From: Desulfuromonas sp.
GTDB lineage: Bacteria > Desulfobacterota > Desulfuromonadia > Desulfuromonadales > UBA2294
DNA: 64,000 nucleotides
Direction of reading: 5' to 3'
Assembly (NCBI GenBank): GCA_002869615.1
Contig: PKUH01000015.1
Location: 20,621-84,620, forward strand
The position numbers and the translations under genes were made by a program. Under the pieces are notes generated by a model, which saw only the letters and a program-made list of their open reading frames with translations, was not told where the DNA came from and did not search any database. Of the stretch, positions 42,719 through 50,368 are shown one piece after another; the stretch's first letter is position 1, and every line of letters starts with the position of its first letter.

Positions 42719-43342
42719 ATGTCAAAAGTCGACTTCAATCTCTATTTGATTACCGATCGGCTCAACCTGCCGAAGGGGAAGAATCTTTTCAGCCAGGTTG
42801 AAGCCGCTTTGCGCGGCGGGGTCAGAGCGGTCCAGCTCCGGGAGAAGGATCTACAGTCTGAAGAGTTGCTCCCTCTGGCCATGCGAATGCGGGAGCTGAC
42901 GGACCGCTACGGGGCCAGACTGATCATTAACAGTTGCCTTGAAACAGCGCAGGCTGCGGGTGCCGACGGCATCCACCTGCCGAGCAGTAACCCGCCCGTT
43001 TCCAGGGCGAAAAAAATTCTCGGTGCAAACCGATTGATCGGTGTTTCAACACACACTATAGACGAGATCATTCTTGCTGAAAAGCAAGGAGCTGATTTTG
43101 TCACTTTTGGGCCGGTCTACCCAACCCCGTCAAAAGCAGGATACGGCCAACCTCCCGGTCTGGAGAAACTGAAGCAAGCCTGTGCGGAAGCGCAAATCCC
43201 GGTTTTTGGCCTCGGCGGCATCACTCCGGAAAAGGTTGCAGAACTCCGCATGTCCGGTTGTCAACACTACGCCTGCATTGGCGCAATCGGCTTTGCCGAC
43301 AACCCGGAAGCTGTCGTCAAAGAGTTTGACCTGAAACAATAA
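42719..43342 (+). CDS. tenI: TenI-like thiazole tautomerase / thiamine phosphate synthase family
   Basis: 207-residue ThiE/TenI-family TIM barrel. AVQLREKDL, GVSTHTIDEI, VTFGPVYPTPSKAGYG and VFGLGGITPEKV are shared by both activities. The Mg-binding Asp residues expected of ThiE are absent: LIINSCLETA instead of INDRVD, and HLPSSNPPVS instead of HLGQ-x-D. In these places it resembles TenI, which aromatises the ThiG product, and the TenI His (GVSTH) is present. Location at the end of a thiS-G-H-F operon supports a thiazole role. ThiE activity cannot be excluded without alignment. Confidence 0.8.
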   Translation: MSKVDFNLYLITDRLNLPKGKNLFSQVEAALRGGVRAVQLREKDLQSEELLPLAMRMRELTDRYGARLIINSCLETAQAAGADGIHLPSSNPPVSRAKKILGANRLIGVSTHTIDEIILAEKQGADFVTFGPVYPTPSKAGYGQPPGLEKLKQACAEAQIPVFGLGGITPEKVAELRMSGCQHYACIGAIGFADNPEAVVKEFDLKQ

Positions 43343-43452
43343 TCGCCCCTCATCATTATCCTGTTTCAAATCACTATATAAAAACTGATTGCCGGGGAAA
43401 GGCCTCTCGGAAGAGAGCAACTTGCCTGACCCTGAATGCATTCAAATAAAAA

Positions 43453-43473
43453 GGGGTCACTTTTTGTGACCCC
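43453..43473 (-). terminator. intrinsic terminator of the basic secreted protein gene
   Basis: GGGGTCAC and GTGACCCC enclose a five-base loop. On the minus strand the stem is followed by TTTTTATTT, placing a terminator 23 bases after the stop of the 43496-43882 gene. It may also slow plus-strand read-through from the thi operon. Confidence 0.75.
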
Positions 43474-43495
43474 CGCAAGGAAAAACTATCAGGTA

Positions 43496-43882
43496 CTACC
43501 ACGAAAGGTGGACGCTGACCGATGGTGTTCCGATAGCGAAACGCCGTAGCGGCATCAGGAGAAAGGGGTCCCGAACAATAACCTGCCGGACAGGGGCACT
43601 GTAAACAATACGGTCCGAATTATGTCGACGATGCGCAGCGTACCGATGCTTTCTGTGTTTCTTCCATTTTTTTTCGTCGCGGTGGGCTCTGTTTTTCCAA
43701 TACTTTTCGCCACGGTGCTGCTGAACCCGGTCCCGCCGGTCGGCGACATAATGCCGACTTCTTTCATAATTTCGATCGTCATGGCTTTTTTGGTAATAAT
43801 GATCACGACCGTCAGCATTGGCCATGGATGGAGCTATAATCAAAACCGTCGCAACAAACATCAGGGTGATAAGGATTCTCAT
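43496..43882 (-). CDS. small exported basic protein
   Basis: 128-residue protein with a signal peptide (ILITLMFVATVLIIAPSMANA) and a strongly basic, His/Tyr/Arg-rich mature part (RDHYYQKSHDDRNYERSRHY, KKWKKHRKHRYAAHRRHNSD), ending in a more ordinary IVRDPFLLMPLRRFAIG segment. GAAAGGAGGACGAA precedes the ATG, so it is a real gene. No family recognised; similar basic exported proteins in proteobacteria are of unknown function and may bind polyanions or metals. Confidence 0.7.
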   Translation of the reverse strand: MRILITLMFVATVLIIAPSMANADGRDHYYQKSHDDRNYERSRHYVADRRDRVQQHRGEKYWKNRAHRDEKKWKKHRKHRYAAHRRHNSDRIVYSAPVRQVIVRDPFLLMPLRRFAIGTPSVSVHLSW

Positions 43883-44045
43883 TTCGTCCTCCTTTCGGCA
43901 GCCTCAGTGCTGCCCTCTGTTTGCCAAAACAGTATCGCAACATCACGTTAAAAGCATTCGACATCGGCCCCAATCCAACCAGATGTCTATATGGAAACAC
44001 ATGATTTCAACAAGTTACATCACCCGATTATTTTTAAAAAAAACA

Positions 44046-44074
44046 TTGAAATAATTCGATTTATAATATATATA
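44046..44074 (+). promoter_or_regulatory. possible sigma-70 promoter for the fmdB-like gene
   Basis: TTGAAA (44046-44051), 17 bases, then TATATA (44069-44074), about 30 bases before the start codon. The surrounding sequence is very A/T-rich, which raises the chance of a random match. Confidence 0.4.
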
Positions 44075-44104
44075 ACTTTCCTTATCTACTGAAAGGAGTT
44101 TATT

Positions 44105-44293
44105 ATGCCGATATTCGAATATCTCTGTGATGACTGCGGGCAGAAGATTGAAAAGATCCAGGCTCAACCGGCTGAACAGATTACCTGCCCCTCGTGTGAC
44201 AGAAAGGCGACAAGAGTCGTTTCGATGACGTCAGCGCCAGCCGGAGGGACAGGGACCAATTGCCCGACACCCTCCGGTTCGGGGTTTGGCTGA
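44105..44293 (+). CDS. FmdB-type zinc ribbon protein
   Basis: 62-residue protein of the FmdB/CxxC_CxxC_SSSS family: MPIFEYLCDDCGQKIEKIQA, then ITCPSCDRKATRVVS, giving two CxxC pairs for one zinc ion. The C-terminal Gly/Ser/Pro tail contains one further Cys. Putative regulatory protein in methylotrophs; role elsewhere is unknown. GAAAGGAG precedes the ATG and a terminator follows, so it is a single-gene transcript. Confidence 0.9.
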   Translation: MPIFEYLCDDCGQKIEKIQAQPAEQITCPSCDRKATRVVSMTSAPAGGTGTNCPTPSGSGFG

Positions 44294-44335
44294 GCATTCT
44301 GATTTTTTCGGGGGCGTCTCCTCCGGTTCATTTTC

Positions 44336-44362
44336 AGGGTCTCCTGTCGGGGACCCTTTTTT
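44336..44362 (+). terminator. intrinsic terminator after the fmdB-like gene
   Basis: AGGGTCTCC pairs with GGGGACCCT (one G-U) around TGTC and is followed by TTTTT. Confidence 0.8.
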
Positions 44363-44471
44363 AATTCAAAATAACATTCCGTAAGCAACTGAATCGTTTA
44401 ACTTGCCAGGTTCCGGTCACTCGATTAGACTACGAATATAACAACTACTCAAATTCTCCGGATCCTGATTC

Positions 44472-46244
44472 ATGGAAATCACACTCGTCCTTGTAATCCT
44501 TCTGATTGCCCTTATCCTCTTTGCGACTGAGTGGATCAGGATGGACCTGGTCAGCCTGATGGTTCTGCTCTCGCTTGCCTTGACCGGCCTGGTCACTGCC
44601 GAAGAAGCTTTTTCAGGTTTTAGCAATCCAGCTGTTATCACAGTCGCCGCCATGTTCATTATCAGCGCCGGGCTCACCAACACCGGCGCTCTTGGCCCTG
44701 TTGGTGAGCGGCTTATTCGCTATTCCGGCAAAAGCGAGTTCAGGATGATTGTTGCGATCATGCTGACCGCCGCTTTCTTTTCAGCTTTTATCAACAACAT
44801 AGGTACGGCCGCCATGATGATGCCGCTGGTGGTCTCCATGGGGCAGCGGAGCGGAATCAGCCCATCGAAACTATTGATTCCGCTGGCGTTCGGTTCTTTG
44901 ATGGGAGGAATCTGCACCCTCATCGGCACGCCGCCCAACATCCTGATCAATGCCCTGATGACCGAATACACCGGCGAGGACTTTTCCATGTTCGATTTCT
45001 CTCCGGTTGGGCTGATCATCCTCGCAATTGGCATCCTTTACATGGGATTCGTCGGCCGATTTATTCTGCCAAACCGCAAGTCAGGCACTTTGACCGAGGC
45101 CTACCAGGTCAAAGAGTATGTCACTGAAGCCAAGGTTCTCGAGGACTCTCAACTCGACGGCAAGCGGATCAGCCAGTGCGGGCTTCATGAGAAGTACGGT
45201 TTGAACATTCGGGCTATTTTGCGAGGCCGGAAAAAATATCCGTTCCCGCACCGAAATCGCAAGATTTACGCCGGCGACACCCTGTTCCTGGAAGGCGACC
45301 CCGAGGCGATTCTAAAGGCCCGCGGCGGCAAGGGGCTCACCATCGTCGCCGAGCAGGACAACCCGGACATCAACCAGAGTGACGACTCCTCGATGATCGT
45401 TATCGAAGCGGCGCTCTCACCCAACAGCGAGGTCGCCGGGAAGACCTTGAGCGAGGTGCACTTTTCCGAAACCTATGGCATGACTGTTCTGGCGATCTGG
45501 CGCAAGGGAGCGCCGGTCGTGCGCAAGGTTGATCATGTTATCCTGCAGTTCGGCGATGTCCTGCTGCTGCAGGGCCAGAGAGAGCAGGCTATTCATATTG
45601 GCAACAATCACGGTTTTTTACTGATGGGAGATGTAACCCCGTCCACCTATCGACCGGAAAAAGCGCCCCTCGCTATCATCATTCTGCTTGGTGTGATTAT
45701 CCTCGCGGCCGGCGGTATCCTGCCGATCATGCTCTCGGCCAGTCTCGGCGCCCTGCTGATGGTTCTCAGCCGTTGTCTGCGCGCACGGGAAATCTACAAT
45801 ACCGTCAACTGGGAGATCCTCGTCCTGATCGCCGGTACGCTCCCGCTCGGCATCGCCATGGAAAAGAGCGGAGCGGCCCATTTCCTGGCAGAGAAAATCA
45901 TCGTAACATTCGGGCCCTACGGTCCATGGGTCGTACTGGCCGCCGTTTTCCTGATGACCTTCACCCTGACCGAAATCATGAGCCATGCGGCGGCGGCGGT
46001 ACTGGTCGCTCCGATTGCCTACAACACGGCAATCGACCTGGCGGTCAGCCCGAAGCCTTTTTTCATGGCTGTCGCCATCGCTGCATCAGCCTGTTTCATG
46101 ACGCCGATCAGCCATCAGTCCAACGCCCTGGTGATGGGTCCCGGCGGATACCGATTTGTCGATTACATCAAGGTCGGAACACCGCTCAATCTTCTGATCT
46201 GGGTTATCGCATCACTGACGATACCCCTGTTTTTCCCCTTTTAA
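44472..46244 (+). CDS. SLC13/DASS-type anion permease with two TrkA-C domains
   Basis: 590-residue inner-membrane transporter. About 11-13 helices of the DASS/ArsB-NhaD superfamily surround two cytosolic TrkA-C (RCK_C) domains at about 215-300 and 310-390. Signature segments are SAFINNIGTAAMMMPLVVSM, IGTPPNILINALM in the first half and MSHAAAAVLVAPIAYNTAID plus TPISHQSNALVMGPGGY in the second. Members carry sulfate, dicarboxylates or sulfonates with Na+; the TrkA-C insert occurs in sulfate/thiosulfate-type members. No assimilation genes are adjacent, so the substrate is open. Confidence 0.88.
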   Translation: MEITLVLVILLIALILFATEWIRMDLVSLMVLLSLALTGLVTAEEAFSGFSNPAVITVAAMFIISAGLTNTGALGPVGERLIRYSGKSEFRMIVAIMLTAAFFSAFINNIGTAAMMMPLVVSMGQRSGISPSKLLIPLAFGSLMGGICTLIGTPPNILINALMTEYTGEDFSMFDFSPVGLIILAIGILYMGFVGRFILPNRKSGTLTEAYQVKEYVTEAKVLEDSQLDGKRISQCGLHEKYGLNIRAILRGRKKYPFPHRNRKIYAGDTLFLEGDPEAILKARGGKGLTIVAEQDNPDINQSDDSSMIVIEAALSPNSEVAGKTLSEVHFSETYGMTVLAIWRKGAPVVRKVDHVILQFGDVLLLQGQREQAIHIGNNHGFLLMGDVTPSTYRPEKAPLAIIILLGVIILAAGGILPIMLSASLGALLMVLSRCLRAREIYNTVNWEILVLIAGTLPLGIAMEKSGAAHFLAEKIIVTFGPYGPWVVLAAVFLMTFTLTEIMSHAAAAVLVAPIAYNTAIDLAVSPKPFFMAVAIAASACFMTPISHQSNALVMGPGGYRFVDYIKVGTPLNLLIWVIASLTIPLFFPF

Positions 46245-46372
46245 CCGACTTTTCGGCGGAAATAATGAAAATTTATTCTATTGTGTTTCCGTAGGAGAGC
46301 TGTATAGTCGAAGAGAAGGTAACTTACTGGTACGGCACGTTTCGGTATGATCGCATGGGGGGAAACAGGGAA

Positions 46373-48460
46373 ATGCGACTGGTTAGCCAACAGATTCTAC
46401 CCGAGCAAAAGATGTTTTTCAAAGTGCTCGATGCCATCCCTACACCCATTTGCATCGTTGACGATTCCCTGGTTATCCGCTACAGCAACCCCGCCTTTAA
46501 CAAGACCTTTTCCAAATCGCCCTGTAAAACCTGTCATCAGGCGGTTTTCAAGAGAAACATTCCCTGCGAGAGCTGTCCGGCCGAGGCCGTTTTCGAACAA
46601 CAAATATCCGAGTCACGGCAAAAGTCTCCTCTTGCAACCGATTTCAATGTTCGCCACATCCCGATCAAGGGATTAAATGAACGCCCCTACATGCTTCAAT
46701 TCTGGCAGAATCAATCAACCAGGCAGAGCAACATACATCCCCTGTTTGAAGGAGAACAATTCTCCCGGGAAATCCTCGATGCCCTGCCGGAGCACATCGC
46801 CATTCTCGATCGAAGCGGCAAGATCCTGACTGTCAACAAAGCCTGGCGGGAATTTGCCCGTGTAAGCTACCAGACTCCCCACCGATCGCTTGAAGGCGAC
46901 AACTACCTTGAACTCTGTGATGCCGCTGGCCGTAGCAATAATAATGAGGTCGAGGCGATGGCACGCGGGATCAGGGCAGTGATTGAAGGGACCATGGTCG
47001 AATTCTCCCTGGAAATCCCCTGTGTCATCGACAGTCGGACGAGCTGGTTCCTGTTCAGGGCCAGCATCTTCACCAGCAATAACCAGATGAAAGTCATTGT
47101 CAGCCATTCCCCAATCACCGAACTCAAGCACGCAGAGAAGGAAATAGAGAAGCTCGCTTACTTTGACAGCCTGACCAACCTGCCGAACCGCCTGCTCCTG
47201 AGTGACCGACTCCACTACGCCCTTGACTGGGCGCGCCGCGAAAAAGAGAGTCTGGCTGTAATGTTTCTCGATCTCGATCATTTCAAGGTGATCAACGACA
47301 GCCTCGGCCATTCGGCAGGTGACGAATTACTGATCGCGGTTTCAGAACGACTGACCAACTGCATGCGTAAAACCGACACTGTTGCCCGGCTCGGCGGTGA
47401 CGAATTCGTCGTTCTTCTGCCGAACATCAAAAGGATCAGCGACGTTTCAAATCTTGCCCGTAAAATTCTGCAGTCACTGACCTCGCCATTCAAGATAAAG
47501 GACCGTGAAATATTCACATCCACCAGTATCGGCATCTGCCTTTACCCGGATGACGGAGCCGACACCGAAACCCTGATCCGTAACGCCGACCTTGCAATGT
47601 ACCAGGCCAAGGAACATGGCCGAAATGCCTATCAATTTTTCTCCGAAGAAATGAATCAGAAACTTCTCTGGCGGCTGGAGACTGAATCGGCCCTGAGAAA
47701 AGCGATTCAAAAAGAAGAGTTCACATTACGCTTCCAGGAACAGATCGAGCTTGAGTCAGGACAAGTCTTCGGTGCCGAGGCCCTGCTCCGCTGGCAACAT
47801 CCGGAAAAAGGTCTGTTGGCCCCCGATGACTTCCTTGATATTGCCGAGGAAACCGGATTGATCGTGCCGATCGGGGAATGGGTCATTCGATCTGCCTGCC
47901 AGCAGAACCGCGAATGGATCAATCTCGGCCTGCCACCGATCGCAATTTCGGTCAACGTTTCGCACCGCCAGTTGATCCAGCTCAACCTGCCCGATATCGT
48001 CCGGGAGGCTCTTGCAGCTGCGCATCTTGAACCCGAATATCTCCAGATCGAGGTCACCGAAGGCGCCGTTCGCGGCAATTTCGAACAGGTTCAGCGTGTC
48101 CTGAATGATCTGGCTGCCATCGGTGTCAAGATTGCAATTGACAGTTTCGGGTCCGGCTTTTCCTCGCTGGCACAACTGCAGTATCTACCACTGAGGAGAC
48201 TGAACATCGACCACTCGTTCGTAAGGGATATCACCAATGATCCGAAGGATACTGCGATCATCCGCTCGATCATCGCCACAGCCCACAATCTTGGCCTGAA
48301 GGTTGTCGCCGAAGGGGTTGAGACGGAGCGGCAACGCAGCTTCCTCCAGTTCCAGGGGTGCGATTTCATTCAGGGTTTCCACTTCAATCGACCGGTACCG
48401 GCAGAGGAAATGACTGACTATTTGAGCCAGGAAGCAAGCCGCCAGGCGAGCGGCGATTGA
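46373..48460 (+). CDS. PAS-GGDEF-EAL protein with degenerate EAL domain
   Basis: 695-residue c-di-GMP protein: two PAS-like domains (VLDAIPTPICIVDDSLVIRY, with a CKTC/CESC cysteine set that could bind metal or haem; ILDALPEHIAILDRSGKIL), a GGDEF domain (YFDSLTNLPNRLLLSDRL, active site RLGGDEFVVLL) and an EAL domain. The cyclase site is intact. In the EAL domain GAEALLRWQHP and EVTEG are retained, but the paired Asp motif is IDSFGSGF (second Asp lost) and the Lys of the KID motif is Asn (LNIDHSFV). It is therefore probably a cyclase with a non-catalytic EAL sensor domain. ATG 46373 follows GGGGGAAACAGGGA. Confidence 0.88.
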   Translation: MRLVSQQILPEQKMFFKVLDAIPTPICIVDDSLVIRYSNPAFNKTFSKSPCKTCHQAVFKRNIPCESCPAEAVFEQQISESRQKSPLATDFNVRHIPIKGLNERPYMLQFWQNQSTRQSNIHPLFEGEQFSREILDALPEHIAILDRSGKILTVNKAWREFARVSYQTPHRSLEGDNYLELCDAAGRSNNNEVEAMARGIRAVIEGTMVEFSLEIPCVIDSRTSWFLFRASIFTSNNQMKVIVSHSPITELKHAEKEIEKLAYFDSLTNLPNRLLLSDRLHYALDWARREKESLAVMFLDLDHFKVINDSLGHSAGDELLIAVSERLTNCMRKTDTVARLGGDEFVVLLPNIKRISDVSNLARKILQSLTSPFKIKDREIFTSTSIGICLYPDDGADTETLIRNADLAMYQAKEHGRNAYQFFSEEMNQKLLWRLETESALRKAIQKEEFTLRFQEQIELESGQVFGAEALLRWQHPEKGLLAPDDFLDIAEETGLIVPIGEWVIRSACQQNREWINLGLPPIAISVNVSHRQLIQLNLPDIVREALAAAHLEPEYLQIEVTEGAVRGNFEQVQRVLNDLAAIGVKIAIDSFGSGFSSLAQLQYLPLRRLNIDHSFVRDITNDPKDTAIIRSIIATAHNLGLKVVAEGVETERQRSFLQFQGCDFIQGFHFNRPVPAEEMTDYLSQEASRQASGD

Positions 48461-48533
48461 AATAAAATAGGTTCTGCGCAGATTAGAGTGAATACAGCAT
48501 TAGACTCCCCCTTCAGCTGGCTCAGGACAGCCA

Positions 48534-49660
48534 AGAAAAGTAAGGAGCATTCCGGGCGAGACCGGCGACCTTTGGGTTGGACGGGGACACTACCCGAAGT
48601 CCAGGGAAATGTCCCCCCTGAAGACTGAAGACAGGAAGAACCGCGCGGTCGCGGCCGCGCACTCCGCCATACTCATTTTATTGAGCCATAAAAGAGTATG
48701 CAGAAAACGGCTCCCTTGCAGGGGGCTTTTTTTGCGGTCTGAATTGTTTCTGTTCAACTTTGCTGCCGGGGAGTTTGCCTCGAGGCAAACGCGGAATGTC
48801 TCCGTGGCGGTTGCGGTTGGGCTGCGGTTCAGTGCTCGCGCTGGCGGAAGCGACCTCAAGAGCAACGGGGGTGAGTCAAAGGCAACAATGGATTCCCGAT
48901 CGGAGTCAGGAATGACAACACTTTTGTCTTTGCCTGTTCCCATTTCTCTACCGGGGCCCCATGTGAAACCGCCGAGCGAGCTGATTTTAATCCGTCGTTC
49001 AGGTAACGCAAGTGACTGACGGATTAAAATTTGCGTAGTGAGGGAACCTGATCATCAGGCGGGTGAGCTGGGGTATCTTTCTTTTGCTTACTTTTCTTGG
49101 ACAAGTAAGAAAAGTAAGGAGCATTCCGGGCGAGACCGGCGACCTTTGGGTTGGACGGGGACACTACCCGAAGTCCAGGGAAGTGTCCCCCCTGAAGGCA
49201 GAAGGCATGAAAACCGCGCGGTCGCGGCCGCGCACTCCGCCATACTCTTTTATTGAGCCATAAAAGAGTATGCAGAAAACGGCTCCCTTGCCGGAGGCTT
49301 TTTCGTGCGGGTTAAATTTTTTCTGTTCAATTGTGCTGCCGGGGAGTTTGCCTTGAGGCAAACGCGTAACGTCTCCGTGGCGGTTGCGGTTGGGCTGCGG
49401 TTCAGTGATCGCGCTGGCGGAAGCGACCTCAAGAGCTCCACGGGTGAGTCAAGAGCTTTGCTTTTAAAGTATTGAGACTTTTCCTGATTTTCTCTGACAG
49501 CTGACAGCTTAAAACTTACAGCTGTCTTATATGTAAGACCGCCGAGCGAGCGGATTTCAATCCGGCGTTCAGGTAACGCCAGTGACTGACGAATTGGAAT
49601 CTGCGCAGTGAGGGAACCTGATCATCAGGCGGGCGATACCGGCGACCTTTGGTTTTTGCT
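48534..49660. repeat. tandem duplication of a structured noncoding unit of about 574 bases
   Basis: This gene-free region holds two copies of one unit (48534-49107; 49108-about 49640) and the beginning of a third (ATACCGGCGACCTTTGG at about 49643). Shared landmarks are TAAGGAGCATTCCGGGCGAG, CGCGCGGTCGCGGCCGCGCA, TTTTATTGAGCCATAAAAGA, a CGGCTCCC hairpin running into a T-run, and a GCCGAGCGAG...GATCATCAGGCGGG module. Differences between copies in the stem at 48978/49548 include a T-A to C-G exchange on both sides, which favours a conserved RNA or DNA structure. Short frames inside it lack ribosome sites. Confidence 0.75.
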
Positions 49661-49733
49661 TTCGGGTGCGGTTAAAAGGTGTGGCGAAATTTGAGTACGC
49701 ACCACTCAATTCCCTGTAAAAATGCGATGAACC

Positions 49734-49765
49734 ATGAAAAGGCTGCCAACCGGCAGCCTTTTCAT
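49734..49765. terminator. strong terminator of the cus operon
   Basis: ATGAAAAGGCTGCC and its exact complement enclose a four-base loop, a 14-bp stem 18 bases after the stop of the His/Met-rich gene. A/T ends on both sides let it work in both directions. Confidence 0.8.
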
Positions 49766-49782
49766 GAATAACATCCTAAAAG

Positions 49783-50328
49783 CTATTTTACATCCATCTT
49801 GAAATGGTACTTTCGCTTCTTGCCGTCTGCGAGTTTGGTACCAACATATAAATGGTACATGCCTTTCTGCTGCAGGGATACATCGGCGCCAAAAGCATCA
49901 GCCATGCCCATCATTTTGATCGGCTTGCTTTCTGTTTCATCGGGATTGACCACCTTGACCGCAACAGTCCCTTTTTTAATCGCATCACCACTTTTTTCAT
50001 TGGCAAAAAAGACCATCAGGTGATGTGTGTGGTCCATTCCCATTTTTGCCATTGCTTCACGGGTATCCTTGGCTTTCAGAGTCGCCTTGACGCCATCCCT
50101 GACCTCCGAGCCGAGCATCTCCATGCCGCCATGCATTCCGTGGTCCATCTTGTCATGGTCCATCTTGTCATGGTCCATCTTGTCATGGTCCATCTTGTCA
50201 TGGTCCATCTTGTCATGGTCCATCTTATGATCTTTGTGCATATCATGCTTTTCGTGGCTCATTGCCATGAGCGCAACCGGGGTCAGCACAAACATGATCG
50301 AGACTGCTATTAACATGATTTTTTTCAT
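49783..50328 (-). CDS. periplasmic His/Met/Asp-rich metal-binding protein of the cus operon
   Basis: 181-residue exported protein. The signal peptide (MLIAVSIMFVLTPVALMAMS) is followed by a His/Met/Asp-rich region with five KMDHD repeats and a sixth KMDHG, then GMHGGMEMLG and a C-terminal beta-rich domain (residues 70-181: EAMAKMGMDHTHHLMVFFAN to GMYHLYVGTKLADGKK). It looks like a copper/silver or nickel buffer that feeds the RND pump, a role played by CusF elsewhere, though it is not homologous in sequence to CusF as far as I can see. It is the last gene of the operon. Confidence 0.82.
   Translation of the reverse strand: MKKIMLIAVSIMFVLTPVALMAMSHEKHDMHKDHKMDHDKMDHDKMDHDKMDHDKMDHDKMDHGMHGGMEMLGSEVRDGVKATLKAKDTREAMAKMGMDHTHHLMVFFANEKSGDAIKKGTVAVKVVNPDETESKPIKMMGMADAFGADVSLQQKGMYHLYVGTKLADGKKRKYHFKMDVK
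50141..50228. repeat. 15-base tandem repeat coding for KMDHD
   Basis: The plus strand shows CATGGTCCATCTTGT repeated five to six times without change inside the metal-binding gene. Nucleotide identity between the copies is nearly total, pointing to recent expansion by slippage. Confidence 0.9.
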
Positions 50329-50368
50329 TTCTCTTTACTCCTTCGTTGTTGGTTGGCTTATCTTGTTA

